From positions 853,781 to 917,780 of the forward strand of contig CAJJDO010000006.1 of the NCBI GenBank assembly GCA_905183005.1: a DNA stretch of 64,000 nucleotides, written 5' to 3'. The DNA comes from Paramecium pentaurelia. Lineage: Eukaryota; Ciliophora; Oligohymenophorea; Peniculida; Parameciidae. The translations under genes were made by a program, and so were the position numbers. The first letter of the stretch is position 1, and each line of letters begins with the position of its first letter. The notes under the pieces were generated by a model. It searched no databases. It was not told where the DNA came from and saw only the letters and a list, made by a program, of their open reading frames with translations. Below are positions 48,058-60,573 of the stretch, piece by piece.

Positions 48058-48910
48058 ATTTGACTATAATTTTGTTCATTTCTAAACTTAATTCCAGTTA
48101 CTCTATATTTTATTACTATCTAATTATTAGCACTTTCTCTTTAGCACTCCTGATTTCAATATTTAGTCTTATACATACTATTTCTTTTGATAACATAGAA
48201 TATTCTCTTCATAGATTCAAGAATGTGAGATCTAGAAATCAAAAAAATCAACAATTCATTACAATACAACTTTATTAAACTCATTAAACATTTTCATTAT
48301 GAATCTTAATTAACAAATTAACCATATTTACTAAAGAAATTTGCTATATTCTAGAACTTATTTTTTATTGCTAACAATACGGAACTCTTTTAAATAAAAT
48401 TGAAATTTATAATAAGAATCATATTTAAATGAAATTAAATCTCAGTAATCTCATTTTGTTAAATTTATGAAAGGACTTGTTAATTTCAATTCCTATGTCA
48501 ATAAATTCTATTCAGTTTTATTTCTATTTCAAACCCTATATCTCTATCAATATATTTAAATGATTAAGCTTGAATATTTATTTAAATATTGTTACAAATG
48601 ATTCCATTTCATTTTAAACTATGGGAAATATCTAATTAAATGAAGTTTTCTAACAAAATTATCATTTCATTTTATAAATAAATATAATCATTATTATTTC
48701 ACTTAGTATTAGTACTAAGTATTGTTCTCAAATTTAATGAAGCTGAAAAATTTAAATAAAAAGGATACTTATTCTCTATCTATTATTTTAACTTCTAAAT
48801 AGTAGTAAACACTGTATTTTTATTCTGATTTGATTTATTTTTTTATTGGTTTACTTCATTTATTTGTGGAAAGCTAACTATTTTAATAATAAATTAAGCA
48901 TAAATAAATT
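48058..48910. other. Intergenic
   Basis: 853 bp of AT-rich DNA between two plus-strand genes. Short open frames exist but none has convincing composition. No repeat or RNA gene seen. Confidence 0.5.
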
Positions 48911-50027
48911 ATGAAATAATAAACTCTTAATCCAGATCCTAGAAAGAAATAAATCTTGTTAGATATGATTAATAAAGGAGGTATTTCTGAGTTGAAACCA
49001 GAAAAAACACTTTAAGCTTAATTTGAAGCTTTGCAATTAGAACTATAAGAAAAAGATTAAGTAATACATTAAAAAGGTATATGGCTCATATATATGTAGA
49101 TGAATAAATTGATAAATTGTGTGCTGTGATATTTTAATATTAAGAAGAAATAACTTAAAAAAATAGAGAATTAGAAGATTTGCAATTAAATAAGGCTCAA
49201 TTAGAAATGGAAGTTCAAAATTACATTGAAATGAAAGAACATTGTGATCATGCATTGAAATAATTACATCATGTTGAAATGCAAATGAGTGAATTGTAAG
49301 AATAAAATTCATAACTCAAGAATCAAGGTAAAATAATGTTCTCTATTTATTTAGAACAGTAGCTTTTGAGCTAAATTTAAGCATTATAAAAAAATTCAGA
49401 TGTTCTTTTGAGGGATGCTTTTGAAAGAGAGAAGAAATAATTACATAAAAAATTACTTGAGAAAACCAAGATAATTTAAGAATTAAATTGTTAAATATAG
49501 AAATAAAATGAAACATAATCTACCATTCATTAATCAATGATGAAAATGAAAGAAGATTAAAGAAGACAAGAACAAACTATTTAACAATTAAGAGAAGAAA
49601 TTGAAAATTTGAAAGGAGATGGAGCAATGTTTGCCAGTCCTTTAAATTAGTTTACAAGTCCTTTAAATTAGTTTACAAGTCCTTAAGGATAAAGATAAGC
49701 AAGCTTTAATACGCATAAAGATTTCGATACTCCTATGAGATAATCATCATATACATAACAGAAACCATAATCATCTAATAGTCTTTGTAGTAATTTTACT
49801 AGTTAAGAAAGTAAGAAAAAAATGATGGGAAGTTTTAAAAGATTAACGACTATGGCTGTAGGTATGTATAGTAATCTACTTGATTATTAATCATTATAGA
49901 ATGGCAGTAAATTAGTAATTTTCTATAATATTAATAGGCATCTGAATTAAGTTAAGCTAGAATTGATTTAACTTAATAAGTTTCAAGATCTTCCCTGTTG
50001 CATTAGGAGTATAATGACAATAATTGA
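48911..50027 (+). CDS. Coiled-coil protein with Ser/Pro/Gln repeat
   Basis: Predicted 347 aa with introns 49077-49099 (23 nt), 49328-49354 (27 nt, stop-free multiple of three) and 49915-49937 (23 nt). About residues 30-215 are a near-continuous charged coiled coil (LEDLQLNKAQLEMEVQNYIE and onward). Then a direct repeat of SPLNQFT occurs twice and begins a third time (49637-49685), followed by a Ser/Gln-rich region with TP sites (FDTPMRQSS) and a short C-terminal helix (ELSQARIDLTQQVS). Such proteins are common at basal bodies, Golgi and cortex; nothing here fixes the location. The first intron interrupts the start of the coil. Confidence 0.78.
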
Positions 50028-50222
50028 TACTATATTTCAAATAAAATCTAAACAATCTTAAATATAGAAATATTCTCTTATATTAATTTTATTCCTTATA
50101 TTCTTATATTTAAATAATATTATTCAATATTAAGAGAGTTTAACATAATTAATTATATTTTCAATAATTTTACTCATACAAAATAGATTCCAAAAATTTT
50201 ATAATAATAAATTTTAATATAA

Positions 50223-50648
50223 TCAAATTAATTAATAGCAGTACTAATTATAAGTATGCTCAGCATCTATTATTTGTTGATTTAAGTGATATAATTAAGT
50301 GTTTGGCATAGGAGCACTATTTCTTTGAATTCTAATTCTTTATGGTGATTCATCTATATTAAAAGTAACCTTAGGTTCATAGTATTGTACATCAGTGAAT
50401 AATTGTTCTCTTTCTTTTACCATTCTTTCTATTTCATAGCTAAGTTCACATGGTGAATTTTCAATATTGGTTTAATTGGGGGTTGGAGTCTTAGTTTCTA
50501 CAGATGCTTAAAAAGTCTATCTTTTTTAATGTCTAACACTGCTTGGGAAAGAGAAACCAGAGAAGTGAGATTCTCTATATTAGTAAATTTTGGATAGATT
50601 TAATTCTTCTTCTTTAAATTGAGGAGACTCTTCTACTCTAAAGCTCAT
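50223..50648 (-). CDS. Small unknown hydrophilic protein (141 aa)
   Basis: Single exon, 141 codons. Polar, with several Ser-Pro and Thr-Pro sites (EESPQF, TKTPTPNQ, NSPCEL, DESPQRI) that look like kinase targets. One helical stretch (SYEIERMVKEREQLF) lies in the middle and a Tyr-rich C-terminus ends EHTYNQYCYQLI. No domain recognised. The open frame and composition support a real gene. It lies convergent with the coiled-coil gene at 48911, stops 195 bp apart, and is followed upstream on the same strand by another coiled-coil gene. Confidence 0.65.
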
Positions 50649-50706
50649 ATTTTTTATTTAACAAATAAATTTTATTAGTACTTTAATATCAATTAAATAA
50701 AAATTA

Positions 50707-52768
50707 TCACTATTCTATATTAAAATCTGACGATAATTCTTACTTATATTTTTCATTTTCTGATTCAAATTACTACCTTACATATTAATCTACAGTTATA
50801 TATTCATTATCTACATCTAACTATTACTCTTCATTAAAATTAGTATTGCTAACATTTGCCTATTCTTATTATTCAATTTCTGAAACTTTCTCTGGACATT
50901 CCATTATCACAGACATTTCAACCTTTTACTTATTTTCATTAGTAATCTCAGTTAACAAAAATGAAAGCTATTAATCCTCTATTTTAATTGGTTGGTGTTT
51001 TAACATTTCTTCATAATTTAATGATTCTACACTCCTACTTTCCAAAATACCTTACATAATTAAATAGTCTATTTCAAATTAATTTAATTCAATATTTAAA
51101 GAAGCCATAGCATCAATAAATTAACTTTTACTAACTCTAATACATTCTTTTCCATGCAATTATTTTATGTTACTTATAATAAAAGGTTTGAATCTTGTTA
51201 AAACATCTTTTATTTTCTCTGAATATTCAAATTAACTTTTAACAATTTCCAATTTATAATTAAACAATACTTTTCTAAAAACTGAACGAATATATGGAGT
51301 AGGATTCTAAGCCAAGTCTTCTAATTCATAAACATCATTTTCACCTTCCATTATATATCTTGCTAATAAAAAAGCTTCATCCTTAGTTAAATTAAATGGA
51401 TATAATCTTAATTTATCTTTTAATTCTTTGATTGTCATGAATTCCCCTTCAAATAAATAATCATCTATTTATTAAATTCCTATATCCATTGCCATAAGTT
51501 TATATTTAAGTGTTTCTCCTATAATTTTGATATTTTCAAATTTAACAGGTATTATTCTTCTTTTAGGAGGTTATTTAATTACTGATTGTTATTCTTAAAT
51601 GACAATTGATTTTTTAATTGGCAAAGCTATTTCTTATAAAATTTCAGTAGCAAAGACAGGGGATGATAATTTCATTTACTTCGATTTAGAAGTTGCATCT
51701 AATTATTATGATTAATTTTAGAGGTCTTATGCTTCTTAATTTTAAGATAGTGAAATTTCTTTAATTTATACCTCTAAATCAAAGATAATTTAATTTAATC
51801 TTTCAATTTCATTATCTTTTGATTTAATTTCTTATTTTGCAAACATCAAATCAGTTAATATTTATAATTCATCAGCTTTGGTAGGATTTTATTTTAATTC
51901 TTTATTATTCTCTTTTTGATTATTTTAAGTTTCTTCTTTTAATTAAGCAATTAATTTCTTTATTTCTCTTCTACTTCTGTATTCTGCATCAATTTGTTAT
52001 GACTTTATAATTTTAATATTAATACTCTATATTTAAGACATTCTTTTTTTAATCTATCAATTACTTTTTCCAATTCCCTTCTTTGCATTAAATATTATTA
52101 GATTTAGGCTACCAAAGCAAATAATCTCTCTTAAATTATTTAATCTACATTATTCTATTGTAGATTAAATAAACTTGCTTTAAATAACGAATCTATTTAT
52201 TATCTTAACCTGATTGTTTCTTCTTCAAAAGCAGCTCTTTCAATTTACAATTCTGTAATTTAAGATAATCTTTATGTTTTTTTCAAAGTTTATAGTTCCT
52301 TATCCTTTTTTTGCAACTCTTACCTAATATTAATTATTTCTTTTTTTAAAGCAGTTTAAGCAGTTGAAAAATTCAATGCTTATAGAAGAGGAGCTTTGAC
52401 AGGACCTATGCGATCTAATTCTTATATAATTTTTTCTTATTTCAGTTAATTATCTAGATTTGAATTTGATTGATAATACCTTCCATTTAATGAATTCTAG
52501 TTTTCAGTCTTATATTTTCATTTTCCAAGTGATGCATATTATTTTTCAATTACTTAATTTCTTATTCATATCTTTCTTTATCAGGAAATCTGAATGAACA
52601 TGAATATTCATTAAAAGAATTATTTTGATCATCTTATCTTCTTTTTCTATGAAAACTTGATCTAGGAAGAAGATCTGAAGTATCAAGTATTGGTTTGTTT
52701 CGATTTGTACCTGATTTAGCTGATTCAGCCCTTATTTTTGTTAACTACTAAAATAAGGTTGCTCTCAT
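50707..52768 (-). CDS. Large coiled-coil protein with folded C-terminal half
   Basis: Predicted 670 aa with two introns (52454-52479, 26 nt; 52003-52025, 23 nt). After a basic Ser-rich start (residues 1-60), roughly residues 70-350 form a long charged coiled coil (IQERLFALVAQIQQYLMQRR, RSRREIKKLIAQLKEE). A middle basic motif (VIKQPPKRRIIPVKFENI) is followed by about 130 residues of amphipathic helices with paired-helix spacing (TIKELKDKLRLYPFNLTKDE, EAFLLARYIMEGENDVYELE) that resembles EF-hand-like or armadillo-like packing, though no intact calcium loop is seen. The C-terminal 120 residues are acidic and Gln/Glu-rich. The start codon is 13 bp from the divergent roadblock gene start. A cortical or basal-body role would be typical but is not shown. 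Confidence 0.82.
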
Positions 52769-52781
52769 TTAATTATTATTA

Positions 52782-53124
52782 ATGTCGGATATTGAAGAAA
52801 CAATCAATAGAATCAAGACTCATAAGTCAGTTTAAGGCATTGTAATTTGCAATAATGATGGTTAAATAATAAGAAGTACTTATGGAACAGAAAGCAAAGA
52901 GGGTGAAAATATTGCTAGAACAATACCAACTTTAGCTGCCAAGGCCAAGTATTTAACATTGTTATGGATTAAAAAGATCGACAGTACGTGATTTAGATCC
53001 AAACAATGAGTTAACTTTCTTGCGTATAAAGTCTAAGAATAATGAGATAATGGTGGCACCAGATAAAGAGTTCTTGTTGATAGTAGTTTAAGGACCAAAA
53101 GAAGAAAAAAAGGAGGAAGAATGA
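52782..53124 (+). CDS. DYNLRB: Dynein light chain roadblock/LC7
   Basis: Predicted 104 aa, one 28-nt intron (52949-52976, GT..AAG). Full roadblock/LC7 fold: MSDIEETINRIKTHKSVQGI, then VICNNDGQIIRSTYG, ARTIPTLAAKA, a short helix, LTFLRIKSKNNEIMVAPDKE and FLLIVVQGP before a charged Glu/Lys tail. LC7 dimers bind dynein intermediate chains in cytoplasmic and axonemal dyneins. Length matches the family (about 96-105 aa). The ATG lies 13 bp from the divergent start of a coiled-coil gene, and the stop is 29 bp before the next kinase gene. Confidence 0.96.
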
Positions 53125-53153
53125 ACATACAAATATAATATATAAATATATAC

Positions 53154-54133
53154 ATGTAGCAAATCAATTAGATTGCTGATCATTTGTATTTAATACAATA
53201 AGGCAACAACTCTTACATACACAGACAACTTGGAGCATCAGATGTACTCTTCAATTATTAGTTCACTAGACTGTGGTTATTAAATCTGTATTCCATGCTT
53301 AACTATTTATGGAAGATGATAGTGTTTGTCACTCTGTTCATTAAAGAGAATGCCAAGATCTTTAAAATGAATGGAAAATACTTAACTAACTAAATCATCC
53401 AAACATAATCAAAACTTAATAATTTATTCCCAATCATTAACTTGACCCAGCAGGAGGGAACCTCTAATGTTGTAGCTTATTCCTTGAAAATGCTACTTGT
53501 GATCTTCATACTCTTTGCAAATCAAATGAAACATCCTTCAAAATTATAATCAAGTACTTTACTTAAATTTCAATTGCTGTCGAATATTTACATTCCTAAT
53601 ATATAGCACACAATGACATCAAATTAGAGAACATGCTTGTTATCAATAGAAATGTTATTAAATTGGCTGATTTTGGATTTAGCTATAGACCTTCTTATGA
53701 AGACTTACTTTCCAAATGGTTACCCAGAACTCTCACATCCTATTCTAGTCCTGAAATTGTTAATTTTAGATTAAATGTTGTTGATGGTGAATATGATGAA
53801 TTCTGTTTATTTTCTTCTGATGTATATGCCTTAACTACTGCATTATTTTCGGCAATTTACAAAAGACCACCTATTATGGGTTAGTTTCCGACTGTAGATG
53901 ATTAATATTATCAATTATTGATTAATCAACCTGATTTGTTTTGGAAATTAGATTTCATTTAGAAAGTAGACTCTTAATTAATGAGAGAACATACTCCTAA
54001 ATAATTACTTGAAAATCTAAAAGATTTAATCGAAAGTGGATTGGCTGAAGAATATAATAGGATAACTATATAAGAATTTGTAAATCATGAATTTTTCAAA
54101 TATGCTAAATAAATCGAAGGAGAATAAATTTGA
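53154..54133 (+). CDS. Divergent protein kinase with HND catalytic motif
   Basis: Predicted 317 aa, one 26-nt intron (53244-53269). Kinase landmarks: a short degenerate glycine loop, RQLGASD, running directly into TVVIKSVF with the ATP lysine; LNQLNHPNII; a catalytic loop AHNDIKLENML, where HRD is replaced by HND; LADFGFSYRP; TLTSYSSPEIV in place of APE; and SDVYALTTALFSAIYKRPP. The catalytic Asp and the DFG are kept, so activity is possible, but the missing Arg is the one that contacts a phosphorylated activation loop, suggesting activity without activation-loop phosphorylation. The ATG is 29 bp after the roadblock stop. Substrate unknown. Confidence 0.85.
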
Positions 54134-54424
54134 CATCATCAATTAATAGTAAATACTGATTAACTATAATAATAACATTCTAATTCAAACTAGTTTTATA
54201 AATAAGCTCTAAATTAATTTTATTTTTTTATAATTTGTTGATAATTAAGAATTCTCAAATATATAATCATCTACTTATCTATTTTAGATGCTATTTAAAT
54301 TTTCCATTTTATTAGTAAAATCACATAATTTAAGAAATACAATTTCTTTAATTATAAATTAGGATTTATTTTTCAATTTATTAGACAATAAAATAAATTT
54401 TCAAATATTTGTAATTCCATAATA

Positions 54425-57400
54425 ATGATCCAATTTTTATTACTTTGCTGTTTAAAATTGCAAGCATTTTAACAATTTATTCTCCTCTCAAGTTCATTTG
54501 AATCAAATACATTTATAGATGCTAATGGTATAACTATGTATTAATACTTTAAAGATTGGTATATAACAAATGGATTATCAAGTAACATATATTAAGATTG
54601 CGGAACTAATCGAATATTTGGTGGAATTTCAAACTTTGGTAAGATGACTCTAATATCAAAATTTTTTATTCTTCCACCTCATTCAAAAATTTAGGTGTAA
54701 TTGGAGTTTTGGAAGTACATGTCTAACTATAATATCATAGAATTTCGAATTGGGCTAATAATGAAACAATTTATGTTCATTTAGATGGCAATAGAATAAT
54801 TCAATAAGAAGTGAATACTCTACCAACAGGATCTAATATTTGTGGATTAAATGATTACGTTTTATTCATAGATGAAACGATTCTCCATAATTTTGAAACA
54901 TTATAAGTAATAGTTACAGCAAATATAGCTTTATAAGGATAAATCTAGGTAGTGTTTATACATATGTAGGGGTTTTGGGGAATTAAGAATTTCAGACTTT
55001 TCATAAAATAATGTCCAGCTGGATGTTTAATATGTTAGGATACTGATTCAAGATTTGATTGTCTTTAATGGACATTATATGTATCTTCATTGACTGAAAC
55101 TGTGTTAGAAAACTTTAATTATGATGGATGGAATGTTGAAAATGGACAATAATATTAATTATCAAATTGTTAAAGTAAATGAATATATATATAATCAAAT
55201 TAGTGCTTCCTATGCTTTGTGGACCAAGTATTTGTGGATATAATAGCATTATTAGGTATGAGTAAAGATTTCCACCTCATTTTAAATTAAAAATAAGATT
55301 TAGATTTTATTATATTGATAGTTGGGACTCTGAATATGCTTACTTTTATGTTGATGATGAAATTAAATTGGATAAATAATTCTAATTTTTAGGAAATTTA
55401 AGAAATTATAGTCTTTGTGGACTAAGCAGATTTAATGATCTCTCTGATACTTAAGACATTGAAATTGATCATACATAATACTTAACTAAATTCGAATTAA
55501 AAAATAGTTTAGATTAGATTCTTGAAGATGAATCCTTTGGAATAAGAGACTTTAGGGTGTATATATGTAATATAATTAATAGCTATTTAGATTGTTAATT
55601 TGGAGATTCACCTAGTTAATAATGTTCCTAGTTTTGTGGAGATTAGATAGTTTAACAAACTGAAGAATGTGATGATGGAAATTCAATTCCTTTTGATGGT
55701 TGTCATAATTGCTAATATGAATGTGTAGATGGATGTTCCAATTGTGTTAAGGGAATATGTTTAAATTGTTATGAAGAATGGGAATATAAGATTACAACAA
55801 AGAACTGTAAATGGATATCTTTGGAATAATCATAAAATGTGATATAATCATGCATTGATAATCCAAATTGTATGAATTAAATGGAAGTGTGGCATCAAGA
55901 ATGCTCTTTAAATTGCATCTTATGTTATTAAACTATATGTTTAGAATGTTAAGTAGGTTATCATTTATTGGCTGGAGAGTGTTAAGAAATTTGTGGAATA
56001 TCAGCTATTTCTATGTTTTAATATCCTAATTGCTTTTGTGATTAAAATTGTTTATTATGTAATTTAGGCATGTGCAAATAGTGCATAGATACCTATACAT
56101 TAGTAGATGATAAATGTTTAGTAATATGTGGTGATGGTTTAACTACAATTGGAATAGAAGAATGTGATGACAAAAATGATATCCCTTATGATGGATGTTA
56201 TTAGTGTATTTATTAATGTTAAGAATCTTGTAATAAATGTGAAAAAGGAATTTGTGTAGAACCTTGTATAAATGGTATGGAAATGATTAATGATAAATGT
56301 TAATCATTTTGTGGTAATTTTATAGTTGAAGAAAATGAATAATGTGATGACAATAATAATATACAATATGATGGTTGTTATTAATGTTAATTTTCTTGTC
56401 CTTTGTATTGTTCTATTTGTGATGAAGGAATGTGTTAAGAATGTAATTTAAACTATTACTATGATAATTTAACATTTTCTTGTTATTCAAAATGTGGTGA
56501 TGGCATATTAACATCTGAAACAGAATAATGTGATGATAATAATACTAATTCAGGTGATGGATGCTCAAGTATTTGTATGATTGAATATGATTGGATATGT
56601 ATTTAGAATGATGAATGTATCTATTCTAAGTATCCAGAATTATTAATCAATTATTTGTTCTAAAAAAACTAATATTAATATGTACAAATTGAATTCACAT
56701 AATAACTCAAAAGAATGTCTGATACTCAAATTGATTATTCAAACTTTATCTCAGCTACAATCCTATAATTGGATTAAACCAAATATAATATTTCAATCAT
56801 TCCTGTATCCAACGCATCTACTACTCTTTCTTGGGTCATCTATGCAATTGAAATATATATCGATTAAGAATTAAGTGATCCCCCCTACATCAACATTTCA
56901 TTATTAGAACCCTTATATAATTAATATGGCATTCAATTGAAAAATCTAATGACTATTAAATAATTAAAAATACCAAATTATTTAAGCAAATAACATATTG
57001 AAATTTCACAAAATTTATTAACCTATAGTGAAAAAACTATTTATTCATTAGGAGCACTTGCAGGCTTTTTGTTAATAAGTGGGAATGGATTAGCTTTTTG
57101 GATTGCTTTGGAGATACTCTAAGAATAATCTTATTTCAAATATCTTAATATCATATATCCACAAAATTTAATGATATATTTTGAATCTTCAGGAATCATA
57201 TCCTTAAAACCATTTTACAATTCCTTTAATTATTAAGAATTGCCATCTCTATATTAGTTTCGATATTTCGAATCAAAAGAAAAATTTGGATTTTATCAAG
57301 TCAACGCTAACATAGCCGATAATATTAGAAGTTTAGCTTTCAGCTTTGTTATCCTAGTATTCTTATATATCTTATCAGACTAAGCTGAAAAATGCTTAAA

Positions 57401-58175
57401 CATACTACAAAACAAAAGATATTGTGATAATAATGAATTTCTTTCAAAATTATACAACAATCTTAAATTTAGAGCATTCAAAAATAAGTATTCTCTTAGA
57501 AGATATGGACTCAACAAACTATTTATTGTGAATTGTTGGGATATCTTTTTTATGGTATTTTTATAATTGAGTGTTAAATAATTTTATCAATTGATGTTCA
57601 ATTAACTTATTGCCATAACCACTTTATTCTTAAGCCTCTTATATATAACTACATATTTTACAGGAAAAACTCAATTTTAGAATTTTCAATAATATTGGAA
57701 AGATAAACTTTAGCTATTTCTTAATTTAAAAAAGCTGTTCGTAATGTATTCTTTAGTGATCTTTTAAAGTAATTATGTGTTACAGTTTATTTTAATTTGT
57801 TTAGTTAACTCACTTTATTTACTATCTTGGATCTACTTAAAAAATTAAATTAATACTTATGAATATTATCAAACTTTAATTTTATAAGCCACTCTATTAA
57901 TTTTCTTACTTACTACACCAATTTACTGGGAATTAGATATATGCAACTTTTCATATAGCACTAAATTGATTTTTGGATGGTTTCATATAGTAATCTTTTT
58001 ATTCGTGATCGTGCTTTTTCTAATAGTAGATACTATACTAAGTTTGAAGCAAATTTTAAATTTTATAAACAAATCCTTGTAACCATAATGTATTGAAGAT
58101 AAAGAAAAAATTGATAAATAAAATTCTTAATTGTAAAATAGACCAATCAAATTTATAGTTTGTTTATTAATTTGA
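54425..58175 (+). CDS. Cys-rich surface protein with multi-span C-terminus
   Basis: Predicted 1231 aa with introns 54715-54740 (26 nt) and 55175-55203 (29 nt); another 27-nt candidate at 54528-54554 is a stop-free multiple of three. A signal peptide (MIQFLLLCCLKLQAF) precedes two lectin-like repeats of about 200 residues (CGLNDYVLFIDE, CGLSRFND). Next are cysteine-rich repeats of the DUF4215/Myxococcus type: TEECDDGNSIPFDGCHNCQY, then IEECDDKNDIPYDGCYQC, EQCDDNNNIQYDGCYQC and TEQCDDNNTNSGDGCSS. The C-terminal 350 residues hold about eight hydrophobic spans (first LGALAGFLLISGNG, last FHIVIFLFVIVLFLIV) and a Lys-rich tail. Large Cys-rich multi-span proteins are an expanded ciliate family; a cell-surface sensor or adhesion role is inferred. 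Confidence 0.88.
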
Positions 58176-58507
58176 TTATAATGTATTAAAGTATTAAATA
58201 TTTATTTTTTATACTTTTCATATATATAAAATATTTATTGTTTTTGTAAAATCTATAAATTATTTAAAAGAGTATATTCATTTAATAGATTGAAAATATT
58301 GTTTATTATCATGTATTATTATATTTATTAAATGTGTATGTAAACCAAGTTGAGCATAAAAAAACAAATTTGATCTTTGTTATAAAAGTAGTTTAATTAA
58401 TTTAGGTTGGTTTACAAAATATAGTAAGGTAATTAAAAAAGCATTTTAATATTTTATTCTTTTATGTGATATTGATGATTCAGATAAAATGAAAATAAAT
58501 TAATACA
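58176..58507. other. Intergenic
   Basis: 332 bp AT-rich gap between two plus-strand genes; no feature recognised. Confidence 0.55.
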
Positions 58508-60185
58508 ATGAGTGATCCAACTGAATCATAGTAGAAATAAAATAATGATGTAATATACTGCAAACATCATCCCGAAGAATAGGTAACTAGAGTATGCAAT
58601 AATCCAGAATGTAATAAAGATGGATTCATTTGTTCTAAGTGTGTGCATGAAGGAGCACATGAAGGTCACCCATCTTTTGGATATGCTAAGTTAAAGGCTG
58701 CTCTCATTAAATTTGTTAGTATAAATATTATTTTGAACATTAGATTCATCAAGAACACAATAAGATTTAACCAAAGAAGGATAATTGAGTTATGCTAGAA
58801 TGTAGAACTATTTAGAAGAGACATCATAAAGTATTTATAAATAAGCATAAAAATTAAATAAACTAAGTCAATTCATGGAAAATCTGAATGAAACTCTTTT
58901 AAGTTTATAAGAGATTGGAGAAGAGGTAGATATTGCATATACAATACTTTATAATATGGATAAGAAAGAATCAGGAGTAGATGTTAGTACATTAAATGAT
59001 TACTTAAATTAATTCAGATTATTGATGGATATCAATTTAGATTCATAAAATCATGAAGTATCTATTAAGCCATCAAGTATTTCACAATTAAGAATCAAGA
59101 ATATTTTAGATAAAAAAGCTGATTTTACATCATTATTAAGAAAAACTGTAGAAGAACATGAACAACATTTTTAAAAATTCTTGAAAGAAATGGGAGATTT
59201 ACTTAAAGAGAATAAACAATTTTTAGTACCAAAGGCAAATGAAACAGAAGAGAATAGAAATGCTGAATTTGGAAAGAGAGCTCTTTATAATTCTTATTAT
59301 AAATAAGATACAGAAAAAACTGAAAAAAGTAAAAAGAAAGTAAAAGGGTAAGTTAAAGGCAAAGTAAAACATGAAGATGATGAAGAAATGAGTATGGGTA
59401 GAGAATATTAAATAGGAGCTGTTGAAAAATGTGGTATTCCAAAGTTAGATTAAGGATAACCACCATAAGGAATAAAAAAACAGATGTTTAAATTATGTAA
59501 TTATCTAATATTTTACAATACTTTAATGTGTGATTCAATATTGCCAGAACCTATATTAAGAGGAGTACCTTTGAAGAAAATGTAATAAGGAGAATTGAAA
59601 TTTCCAATCAGATGTGCTTTTTGTAGATTATTAAAAATTAGATCATTTGTGCAATTTTATTTTAGATTTGATTTGGTATCAAGATTTGGAAAGCTTTGTT
59701 TATTTAAAGATAAAGAAGGTAGAGAAATATGTTCTCATGAAATGTGTTTATTATGGTCTAATAGAGTTTAAGTTGATTACAACACTATGTTAGTGGATAT
59801 TGCTACTTTGATTTAAGCAGTCTAATTTGCATAAGCTTAAATGTGTAGATATTGTGGATCTATTGGAGCATCACTTAAATGCAATAAAGCTGAATGTCAT
59901 GTTCATTATCATTTTAATTGTCTTAAATAAGTTAGATTAATGGGATTATAATTAGATCATGAATAGAAATTCAGATTCTTTTGTGAAGATCATGTTAGAC
60001 ATAATTATTAAGGATAATCTGATTGGTTCATTACTAGAATTAGAATGAAACATATTATTTAATAAGGAGGATAACCAGCATTTACCAAAAAGAATCCTTA
60101 AATTGATTGGTCTACTAGAGATTCTGGTCTAAACAATGATAGTGACATGGAAGAATAATAATTCAATAAAAAGCATAGATATTGA
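58508..60185 (+). CDS. Zinc-binding protein with B-box-like and extended PHD domains
   Basis: Predicted 550 aa, one 25-nt intron (58719-58743). The N-terminus has a Cys/His cluster (YCKHHPEEQVTRVCNNPEC, ICSKCVHEGAHEGH) typical of a B-box zinc site. Residues about 80-260 are helical and Gln/Lys-rich, and 260-310 form a very basic linker (KKVKGQVKGKVKHEDDEE). The last 180 residues form an extended PHD (zinc knuckle plus atypical PHD): RCAFCRLLK, EICSHEMCLLWSN, MCRYCGSIGASLKCNKAECH, YHFNCLKQ and FFCEDHVRH. Such ePHD modules occur in chromatin proteins of the MLL, JADE and PHF6 type. A nuclear chromatin role is likely by family. The 3' part is repeated to the right as an assembly artefact. Confidence 0.9.
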
Positions 60186-60325
60186 AATATGTTATATGAA
60201 TATCATATATATATATATAAAATTATAATAAAACAAAATTATGATATGATATGAAATTAATCATTTTCCATTTAGAATAATCGAGATTTATATCATTAAA
60301 TTAATAAATATTTACCAGAATTAAG

Positions 60326-60572
60326 ATGGCTATGCGTGAATAACCTTGTCCATATAGAATCATAGATGATTTTGGAGGAGCCTTCTCAATGGGATGTTTT
60401 GCTGGATGCATTTTTTATTTCCTAAAGGGAATGTCTTTTGCTCCTAAAAAAGAAAGATTTTTTGGAGGAATCTAATTATTAAAAAGAAGAGCTCCTATTT
60501 TAGGAGGATCTTTTGCTTTATGGGGTGGGTTATTCAGCATCACTGATTGTACTCTTATGCATTTGAGAAATC
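60326..60572 (+). CDS. TIM17: TIM17, copy 1, cut by N
   Basis: The first 82 codons of the TIM17 gene (see the complete copy at 61559-62112), broken at the single N at 60573. The sequence up to the break equals 61559-61805 and 62769-63015. This is the true left half of the gene; its natural continuation is 63016 onward. Confidence 0.85.
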
Positions 60573-60573
60573 N
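60573..60573. other. Assembly gap placeholder (N), first join
   Basis: A single N sits inside the TIM17 coding sequence. The 1232 bases to its left (59341-60572) recur directly to its right (60574-61805). This indicates two overlapping contigs joined end to end without merging. Confidence 0.9.

Noticed and set aside
49637..49685. Tandem repeat suggesting a CRISPR or minisatellite
   Set aside because: The repeat is a short in-frame coding duplication (SPLNQFT twice and the start of a third) inside a gene, with no spacers.
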